A stretch of DNA of 64,000 nucleotides from Deltaproteobacteria bacterium (GTDB lineage: Bacteria > Desulfobacterota > Syntrophorhabdia > Syntrophorhabdales > Syntrophorhabdaceae). The notes below the pieces were generated by a model, which saw only the letters and a program-made list of their open reading frames with translations, was not told the DNA's origin and made no database searches. The stretch is from assembly GCA_022711595.1 (NCBI GenBank), contig JAKLET010000021.1, positions 1 to 64,000 on the forward strand. Reading direction: 5' to 3'. Shown here in pieces: positions 25,741-33,100 of this stretch. A program made the translations under genes and the position numbers. Position 1 is the first letter of the stretch. Every line of letters begins with the position of its first letter.

Positions 25741-26890
25741 CAGGCCGCTCAGGTACGAGATTGGGCCGATACGCCCGCCCAACGAGGCCTACAGCCTTCT
25801 TCTGCGCTTCACGAGAAACTGTTCCTGGAACAAGTGTTCTTTTTGCCAGCTGTACAAGGGAAAACGTTTCGAAAAGCGAACGATCGAAGAGATCAAGTCG
25901 GATATCGACACCGTAAAGGCCATATACGACGAAATCAAAAAAATGTCAGTGAAGCGCGGTTTTAACGGCAGGATAACCGATTCTCTCGTTGAAGGGATAT
26001 TCGACAGCCACACCATCAACGAGGGCTACAAGTCGGTGGCGGTATGGATGTATTTCGGCTGCAAGAACGTCTTTATCCAGGATGCCAATTCGCTTGCCAT
26101 GAAGCCCGATGTCATCATCGAGGCCCTGCAATATCTCAAGGGGATCTTCCCGTCGATTGACAGAGTGACATCATACGCCCGGTCCCGTACTATCGCCAAA
26201 GGCGTGTCGGCGGAAAACCTGAAAAAGATGAAAGACGCCGGTCTGACGAGACTCCATGTGGGATTGGAATCGGGCAGCGACACCCTTTTGCAGTATATGA
26301 ACAAAGGCGTGACGAAAGAAGAGCATATCCTCTGCGGAAAAAAGGTGAAAGAGGCAGGCATCGAGCTTTCGGAGTACGTGGTCCTCGGTATGGGAGGCAA
26401 GAAGTGGTGGAAAGAGCACGCCCTTGCAACCGCCGATGTCTTGAACCGTATAGATCCCGATTTCATAAGATTCCGTACATTGAAGGTGCTAAGGGCCATG
26501 CCCCTCTTTGAAAAGCTCGAGAGCGGCGATTTCCTGCTGCCGGATGATGAGGACGTCCTGCGTGAAGAGAGGCTCATCATTGAAAACCTTGAAGGCATAA
26601 CCAGTTATGTCAAGAGCGACCACATCCTCAACCTTCTTGAAGAGATCGACGGAAGACTTCCCCCTGACAAAAAGAGATTCCTTGAAACCATCGACCGCTA
26701 TTTCGATCTCACCGACGAACAAAGGCTTGCTTACCGCTTCGGGAGGCGCTCGGGTATTTACCGGAGCCTCGATGACTTAAACGATGAGCTTACATTTTTC
26801 CGCATCAGGAAATCGATCCGTGAGATGGAAGACAGGGAGCCCGGCAGCGTTGAAAAGACCATCTCGCTCCTTCTCGAGAACTACATCTAA
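25733..26890 (+). CDS. Radical SAM protein, unknown substrate
   Basis: A protein of 385 residues. The cluster-binding cysteines are Cys30, Cys35 and Cys38 in NCSWNKCSFC, giving CX4CX2C rather than the canonical CX3CX2C. The central barrel carries TRLHVGLESGSDTLLQYMNKGVT, the SAM-binding GxE-type motif of Elp3/HemN-like proteins, and GIELSEYVVLGMGGKKWWKEHA. No B12 domain or extra Fe-S cluster motif is seen. It is coupled to the 43-residue basic ORF upstream. The reaction cannot be assigned. Confidence 0.85.
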   Translation: MTDRPLRYEIGPIRPPNEAYSLLLRFTRNCSWNKCSFCQLYKGKRFEKRTIEEIKSDIDTVKAIYDEIKKMSVKRGFNGRITDSLVEGIFDSHTINEGYKSVAVWMYFGCKNVFIQDANSLAMKPDVIIEALQYLKGIFPSIDRVTSYARSRTIAKGVSAENLKKMKDAGLTRLHVGLESGSDTLLQYMNKGVTKEEHILCGKKVKEAGIELSEYVVLGMGGKKWWKEHALATADVLNRIDPDFIRFRTLKVLRAMPLFEKLESGDFLLPDDEDVLREERLIIENLEGITSYVKSDHILNLLEEIDGRLPPDKKRFLETIDRYFDLTDEQRLAYRFGRRSGIYRSLDDLNDELTFFRIRKSIREMEDREPGSVEKTISLLLENYI

Positions 26891-26911
26891 AAGACAGTTC
26901 TTTGATTATCT

Positions 26912-26939
26912 GTAAACCGGACGAACTAAAGAAACCGGT
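26912..26939. repeat. Short AAACC-type repeat
   Basis: GTAAACCGGAC, GAACTAAAG and AAACCGGTC, a short relative of the 9-bp arrays, 20 bp after the radical SAM stop. Confidence 0.4.
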
Positions 26940-26967
26940 CATCTCACCTGTAGCCTGTCTTTTCTAT

Positions 26968-26997
26968 TTGAACATCCTCCTTCATGGACGTTATAAT
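26968..26997 (+). promoter_or_regulatory. Promoter of cobA-hemD, near leaderless
   Basis: TTGAAC (26968-26973), an 18-bp spacer and a perfect TATAAT (26992-26997). The expected start is at about 27004, next to the ATG at 27005. Confidence 0.55.
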
Positions 26998-27004
26998 AAT
27001 TCCC

Positions 27005-28495
27005 ATGGGCAAGGTTTATTTGATAGGCGCAGGCCCCGGTGACCTGAAGCTTATAACGATAAGGGGCCTCGAACTTATCGGCCAGGCTGATGTCATCATT
27101 TACGATAACCTTGTCAATAAGGAGCTCCTTCGTTTTGCACGCGCCGGTGCCGAGATCCTTTACGCGGGGAAGAAGGCCTCCAAGCATGAGCTTCCCCAGA
27201 AAGATATAAACGCGCTTCTTGCCCGGACAGCGAAAAGCAACAACGTGGTGGTCCGTCTCAAGGGCGGAGACCCCTTCATATTCGGCCGGGGGGGTGAAGA
27301 GGCCCAGTACCTTGCCTCGCGGAAGATCCCCTTCGAGATAGTGCCCGGCATCACCTCTGCCATATCCGTTCCCGCTTATGCGGGGATCCCCCTTACACAT
27401 CGCGACCATGCATCAACGGTTGCTTTCATTACCGGTCACGAGGATGAGAAGAAGGCCGGATCCACCATTAATTGGCCGGAGCTGGCAACGGGGCCGGACA
27501 CGCTTGTCTTTCTCATGGGCATGAAGAACCTCGAAGAGATCGCAAAACGGCTCATCAATGGAGGCAGGGACCCTGCCACCCCTTCATGCGTCATTCATTC
27601 AGGCACTCTGCCGGCACAGAAGGTCGTCACAGGCACTTTGCGCACGATCGCAAGGAAGGTGCGCGCAGAAGGTCTTACCCCTCCGGGGATCATCGTCGTC
27701 GGCGATGTTGTCGGCCTCAGGGATTCTTTGAACTGGTTCGAGAAAAAACCGCTTTTTGGAAAGAAGATCGTCATAACGAGGGCGCAGCACCAGTCCCGAA
27801 AATTCGGCGAGGCCCTTGCCGAAAGCGGGGCCCAGCCCGTCTACCTCCCCTCCATCGATATCGAACCGATCATTCCCAACAGCCGGCTTAGAAGCGCCGT
27901 CAACAAGATCTCTTCCTACGATTCGATAATATTTACGAGCGTTAATGCCGTTGCTATCTTTTTCGCGCACCTGAGGGGTTCGCGCAAGGATGCCCGTGCC
28001 CTGTCCGGGGCGACGGTCATCGCCATTGGAGAGGCAACCTCCGCCCGTCTGGCCCTTTTCGGTATAGAGGCCGATCTCGTTCCGGAAAAGTTCACCTCCG
28101 AGGGGATCGTATCCCTTCTTGACAAACTGGATGTCCCGTCCAAACGTTTCCTCCTGCCCCGTGCCAGGGACGCACGCGATATTATCGTCAGTTACATAAG
28201 GGAGAAAGGCGGCATTTGCGATGTCATACCCATATACCGCGCAACAGCTCCATTGCCCGTTGAACCGATCCCCGGCGATCTGGACATCTTTACCTTCACA
28301 AGTTCTTCAACGGTGAAGAACTTCATTTCGATCTATGGCAAAGAGATGCTGAAAGAAAAGATCATTGCCTCTATCGGCCCCGTAACTACCTCGACCCTCG
28401 TTGGATCGGGCATTTCTGTTGATATAGAGGCAAAGCGCTCCGATATCCCCGGCCTCATCGCGGCCATAGAATCGTTCTTCAGGGCGAAAAACTAA
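27005..28495 (+). CDS. cobA-hemD: Fused uroporphyrinogen-III C-methyltransferase / uroporphyrinogen-III synthase
   Basis: A bifunctional protein of 496 residues. Residues 1 to about 245 are SUMT (CobA): MGKVYLIGAGPGDLKLITIRG, VVRLKGGDPFIFGRGGEEA, VPGITSAISVPAYAGIPLTHRDHASTVAFITGH. Residues about 255-490 are HemD, with weakly conserved class III synthase features (IIFTSVNAV, FTSSSTVKNF). Together they close the tetrapyrrole ring and divert it to precorrin-2, towards sirohaem or cobalamin. The ATG at 27005 fits the family start; an in-frame ATG at 26984 lies inside the promoter spacer. Such fusions are common in clostridia and Desulfobacterota. Confidence 0.95.
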   Translation: MGKVYLIGAGPGDLKLITIRGLELIGQADVIIYDNLVNKELLRFARAGAEILYAGKKASKHELPQKDINALLARTAKSNNVVVRLKGGDPFIFGRGGEEAQYLASRKIPFEIVPGITSAISVPAYAGIPLTHRDHASTVAFITGHEDEKKAGSTINWPELATGPDTLVFLMGMKNLEEIAKRLINGGRDPATPSCVIHSGTLPAQKVVTGTLRTIARKVRAEGLTPPGIIVVGDVVGLRDSLNWFEKKPLFGKKIVITRAQHQSRKFGEALAESGAQPVYLPSIDIEPIIPNSRLRSAVNKISSYDSIIFTSVNAVAIFFAHLRGSRKDARALSGATVIAIGEATSARLALFGIEADLVPEKFTSEGIVSLLDKLDVPSKRFLLPRARDARDIIVSYIREKGGICDVIPIYRATAPLPVEPIPGDLDIFTFTSSSTVKNFISIYGKEMLKEKIIASIGPVTTSTLVGSGISVDIEAKRSDIPGLIAAIESFFRAKN

Positions 28496-28579
28496 AAAAA
28501 CAAAAATGGCCCTGGAACCTTTACTGAAAATTTAAAGGATTTAAAGGACTGGACCGAATGAGATTGTCTTTGTGGATCC

Positions 28580-28861
28580 CTACCTGTTCCTGCCCGCGAA
28601 AGCGCCGATGACAAAGCGGATGTATCCATTCATATTTATAATGTTGTGTCTTGACGGGTCAAAGGTAACGGTGCTCCCCTTTTCGTTGTTCACGAGAACC
28701 AGCGCCCCTCCTTTGGGGATCTTTTGAATACCCAGAAAGCTCACGTTCTCCTTTTTTTGAGACCCCGACATGGTTTCTCGGCCGGTCCGGTCGGATATGG
28801 CTGTACTTACCGGCTTCTCCCGATCTTCATCTTTTAACGTGCTGTCAAATTCCAGGCACAT
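28580..28861 (-). CDS. Hypothetical protein, possibly coupled to the next small gene
   Basis: A protein of 93 residues from an ATG 4 nt after the stop of the 28866-29060 gene (a GTG at 28897 is an alternative). No ribosome site is visible, so it may be coupled. The C-terminal half (NVSFLGIQKIPKGGALVLVNNEKGS ... NGYIRFVIGAFAG) looks like a small beta-rich domain, but I do not recognise it. Low certainty that it is expressed. Confidence 0.4.
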   Translation of the reverse strand: MCLEFDSTLKDEDREKPVSTAISDRTGRETMSGSQKKENVSFLGIQKIPKGGALVLVNNEKGSTVTFDPSRHNIINMNGYIRFVIGAFAGRNR

Positions 28862-28865
28862 GCCG

Positions 28866-29060
28866 TTACAGGGCTGCAGACATGGAGTGAATATCACAAA
28901 ATTTATTTTTAATAACGCAGTAAAAAAGATCTTCTGATAGGTCCGTGTCTTCGTTCTTCATCTCCAGGACACAGACAACCTCTCTCCTCCTTTGAAGCCG
29001 GCGTGCTTCATCTTTGTTGACCCATTTGCTGACCCCGTTTGTTAAAAACACGTTAAACAT
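28866..29060 (-). CDS. Small hypothetical protein
   Basis: A protein of 64 residues with a strong ribosome site (AAGGAGGGTGAG before the ATG at 29060), which makes it a credible gene. It is basic in the middle (KDEARRLQRRREVV) and has two cysteines late in the chain. No family is recognised. Confidence 0.55.
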   Translation of the reverse strand: MFNVFLTNGVSKWVNKDEARRLQRRREVVCVLEMKNEDTDLSEDLFYCVIKNKFCDIHSMSAAL

Positions 29061-29191
29061 CTCACCCTCCTTTTTCCATGCGGCCGATAACTTGACCTGT
29101 GTTTATGGCAATGATTTTACTTGCGCGCAGATCGTATCGAAATCTAAATACAGTAAACCTGCCCGATAATGGGATGATTCAACAAATAAAA

Positions 29192-29345
29192 AAAGTTCCA
29201 GCCGTTTCAGCAGTAAAAAGCAAAATCGCACGGCCGGCAGGATTTTTTCCGGTCCTGTGTTCTTGACGGCTGAAAGGGCCGGAACAGTTTTTTGGAAGAA
29301 GGCCGGGGCTTATGGGGTAACATGGTGTCGTGTTGCCCCGGCCTG
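29192..29345 (+). ncRNA. Structured non-coding element, candidate small RNA or leader
   Basis: Two strong hairpins in DNA without a credible gene. The first pairs about 29195-29211 (GTTCCAGCCGTTTCAGC) with 29269-29285 (GCTGAAAGGGCCGGAAC), 17 positions with two mismatches. It has an internal CAGGA/TCCTG stem and is followed by GTTTTTT. The second pairs GGCCGGGG (29301-29308) with CCCCGGCC (29336-29343). No riboswitch family is recognised. The rest of the 540-bp gap holds only the 29451-29516 array and the nikR promoter. Confidence 0.4.
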
Positions 29346-29450
29346 GTGGAATGGTGCAACTACAGGGGTTTGTTGTGCTGCAAATATACAAAAAAGAAGT
29401 TCCAGGTACAAACTCAGTGGGGTGAACATGGCAATAAACGTGGTAAAAAC

Positions 29451-29516
29451 AGTTTCTATAGTTTCTTCAGTTTCTTTTGTTTCTATGGTTGTTAACCAGA
29501 CAAACCAGACAAACAG
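29451..29516. repeat. 9-bp-periodic palindromic array upstream of nikR
   Basis: AGTTTCTAT/AGTTTCTTC units, a GGTTGTTAACC centre, then AAACCAGAC units. Unlike the others, it is not next to a stop codon. Confidence 0.65.
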
Positions 29517-29542
29517 CTTTTTTTCGTGGAAAGGTGCTGTTG

Positions 29543-29571
29543 TTGACAGAACGGGCCCTCTGTGCTACCCT
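29543..29571 (+). promoter_or_regulatory. nikR promoter
   Basis: TTGACA (29543-29548), a 17-bp spacer and TACCCT (29566-29571), 30 bp before the ATG. No classic NikR operator half-sites (GTATGA...TCATAC) were found. Confidence 0.6.
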
Positions 29572-29600
29572 GAAAATAAAACGTAATATTGCGGAGGGTT

Positions 29601-30017
29601 ATGTCCGGACTGGTACGATTCGGAGTTTCACTCGAGGATGAACTGCTCAGGAAGTTCGACCTTTATATCAAGGAAAAGAATTATCCCAACCGTTCAGAGG
29701 CGTTCCGGGACCTTATCAGGCAGGAGCTTATCAAAAAGGAATGGGACACGGGCAAAGATGTGGCCGGTGCCATTACGCTTATCTACAACCATCACCAGAG
29801 AGAACTTCTGAGCAAGATCACCGACCTGCAGCACGATTTCCAGAATGTCATCATTTCAACACAGCACGTGCATCTTGACCACGACAACTGCCTTGAGATC
29901 GTTGCGGTAAAAGGCAGGTCCAGGGAGGTCAGGAAACTGGCGGAGATGCTCAAGGCCATAAAAGGCATCAAGCACGGGACCCTGAGCATGTCCAGCACAG
30001 GAAAGGACATCTCTTAG
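29601..30017 (+). CDS. nikR: Nickel-responsive transcriptional regulator NikR
   Basis: A 138-residue ribbon-helix-helix regulator. The N-terminal RHH domain reads VRFGVSLEDELLRKFDLYIKEKNYPNRSEAFRDLIR. The ACT-like C-domain carries the square-planar Ni2+ ligands in the exact spacing of E. coli NikR: His (76) in LQHDF, then H-V-H (87, 89) and Cys (95) in QHVHLDHDNC. GGAGG precedes the ATG at 29601; in-frame codons upstream (29589) overlap that site. It normally represses nickel uptake when nickel is plentiful; no nickel transporter gene is in the window. Confidence 0.95.
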   Translation: MSGLVRFGVSLEDELLRKFDLYIKEKNYPNRSEAFRDLIRQELIKKEWDTGKDVAGAITLIYNHHQRELLSKITDLQHDFQNVIISTQHVHLDHDNCLEIVAVKGRSREVRKLAEMLKAIKGIKHGTLSMSSTGKDIS

Positions 30018-30169
30018 CACATAAGAACGGTTTCATAATTTCATTGTTTCAAGGTTTCAGGACCGGAAGGAAAGGGACCTCCTTCTTTTGCATCTGACCG
30101 CGAAGCGGTTCTCAAACCTCTGAAACGCTGAAACTGTTCTTTATTTGTGACAATACAGGAGGGGACAGT

Positions 30170-33100
30170 ATGGTGAGGAAGGTATTGTTTGTTCTCGTCA
30201 TGGCGGTGTTTTACATGGTTTTTGCAGGCAATGTGAGCGGCGCAGGGGTTGAGCTTTTTTCACCCGAAGGGACAGTGAAAGGCGTACGCCAGGTAACGGC
30301 CCGGTTCTCTGACCAGATGGTCGCCTTTGGCGACCCCCGCCTTGGCGACCCCTTTGACGTACAGTGCCCTGAAAAGGGAAAGGGCCGCTGGATAGACGGA
30401 AAGAACTGGTCCTATGATTTCGAGAAGGACCTGCACGCCGGTCTCGCCTGCAGCTTCACCCTGAAGCAGAACCTCAAGACACTCGCCGGTGTTCCGCTTA
30501 CCGGCAAAAAGAAGTTTACCTTCAACACCGGAGGACCGTCGATAATAGACAGCGATCCGTACGAGGGAAGCAAGGAAATAGACGAGCAGCAGGTGTTTCT
30601 ATTCTGGCTCGATTCCCCCGTTGACGAGACATCTGTCCTGAAGAACGTTTCCTGCGCCATAGAAGGTGTTCGTGAACGTGTCGGCATACGGTTGATCGCC
30701 GGGGAGGAGAGAAAACAGTTTTTTTCGGCAACAAAGATCCCAACGAAAGGCCAGAACATCGTTCTTTTTCAGTGCCGCCAGGCATTTCCTCCCAAGGCCA
30801 ACGTCAGGATCGTCTGGGGCAGGGGGGTCAAAGCAAAAAGCGGCATTGCCGCAGCCGCGGACAAAGTCATCGCTTACCAGGCGCGCGGCCCTTTCACCGC
30901 AAAGTTCAGGTGTATGAAGGAGAAACCCCAGGGAGGCTGCATACCCCTTTCGCCAATGAGGCTCTCTTTTTCCGCCCCCATATCATTAAAAGATGCCGGA
31001 AGGATCATTATCCAGGCCGATAAAAAAACAGGGAAGGACGCGGTCTGGAAAGCGAAGGTGGCAGGCGACGAAAGGGATTTTTTCGAATTCCTTACCTTTC
31101 ACGGCCCCTTTCCTGAGAAAAGTTCCTTAAGTGTTCATATCCCGCAGGATTTGAAAGATATCTCGGGCCGTGCTCTGTCAAACGCGAACAAGTTCCCTCT
31201 TGTCGTGAAGACGGACACCTATCCGGCGCTTGCAAAATTCTCTGACAGGTTCGGTGTCATTGAAGCAAAGGAGGGTGCTTTTTTACCCGTTACCGTCCGT
31301 AATATAGAGGAAGAGATCAAGGCCTGGCTCGCCAGGGATGATGGAGGACCGTCGTCTCAAAAGCTTAAGGCTGCCGTCCCCGGCAGGGACAAGGACGCAA
31401 AAGAGGGCGCAGAGGCGGTCAAGGGCGGTATCCACAAGATACCGGACAATAGCGACGAAGCGGTCATGGAATGGCTTTTCAAGCTGGATAGCGTACCGCG
31501 GGAAAGGTCGGTCTTTGCCGGTTTGCCGAAAAAGGAACCCTTTACCATAGCCAGGCCCGGCGGATCGAAGGAATTCGAAGTGATCGGCATCCCTCTGAAA
31601 AATACCGGATTCTACGTGGTGGAGATCGAGAGCCTCATGCTTGGCAGCAGGCTTCTCGCGAAACCTGCGCCGATGTACGTGCCCACCGCCGCACTGGTGA
31701 CTAATATGGCCGCCCATTTTAAATGGGGAAACTCGTCATCCATTGTTTTTGTCACGGCCCTTGACAACGGCGAGCCGGTGTCCGGGGCATCCGTTACCCT
31801 CAGGGATTGCAAGGGGGGTGTTGTCTGGCAGGGTGTGACCGGCGAGGACGGCATCGCCCGGATCAATAAACGATTGGCCGGTCCCAAGGGCTTGCCCCAG
31901 TGCGGCCGGACCAAGCAGGAGAAGGGTTTTTACTATGAGTCTTCGCGGGTCCTCTCCGGCATCTCGGAAGGGCTTTTTGTCTTTGCCCGCAAAGGCGCGG
32001 ATATGACCTTCACCCACTCCAGCTGGGATGACGGGATAGAATCCTGGCGTTTCAACCTGCCCGAGCGATACGGGGAAGGGAACGAAGGTTTCATTGCCCA
32101 CACGGTGTTCGACAGAACGCTCCTGCGCGTCGGTGATACGGTCCACATGAAGCATTTCGCGCGGCAGCGCACGATGGAGGGCCTCTTTGTGCCGGCAGGC
32201 CTGAAGGACATCAGGGAAGCCGTTATCGAACACGTGGGCACCAATGAAAAGTATACCTTTCCCTTAACATGGAACAACAACGGCACCGCCGTGACGGAAT
32301 GGAAGATCCCCAAAGGATCGAAGCTGGGAACATACGAGGTGTTTCTCAAGGGCAGGTCACCTGCCCCCGGAAAGAAGTCGGAAACACTGGACACTTCAGG
32401 TTCCTTCCGGGTGGAAGAATTCCGCATTCCCCTTATGCGCGCTTTTCTCAGGGGTCCGAAGGAACCGGCTGTGAACCGGACATCGATAGATGTCGATGTC
32501 GATCTGAGATACCTCTCGGGCGGAGGCGCGGCCGATTACCCGGTAAAGATCCGCTCGCAGGTTGAAACCCGACCGGTCACCTTCCCTGACCTGGAAGAAT
32601 TCACTTTCGCCGCAGGGCGTGTGAAGACGGGCATTGATAAATACGATTCAGACCGCTACGGTTCACCTCGCGAAGAGGGGGCCGACGAAGAAGACGAGGA
32701 GGGGAAGGAGGATGAGACGGGCTCCTCCGACCGCTTCGGACGGCGCATGATCAGGCTCAAAACGATGGACCTCAATCTCGACAAGAACGGGACGGCGCGT
32801 GTGACCTTGAAGGACCTCCCAAAGGTGGATGCTCCCCATGACATCGTGAGCGAACTGGAATTCAGGGACCCCAATGGCGAGACCCAGACATCATCGGCAA
32901 GGATACCGCTATATCCCTCCATGCTTCATGTGGGGTTATACCCCGGCAGCGGGGAGTTCTTCACCGATACGCTGAAATACCAGGTGCTTGTTGTCGATAT
33001 GAAAGGCAAGCCGGTTGAAGGGGCGCAGGTCAGCACGAAGCTCTTCAAGAGGGTCACATATTCACACAGACGAAGGATCACGGGCGGGTTCTATGCCTTC

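Noticed and set aside
29410-29586. Open frame starting MAINVVKTVSIVSS upstream of nikR
   Set aside because: It translates the 9-bp repeat array and the nikR promoter, so it is unlikely to be coding.
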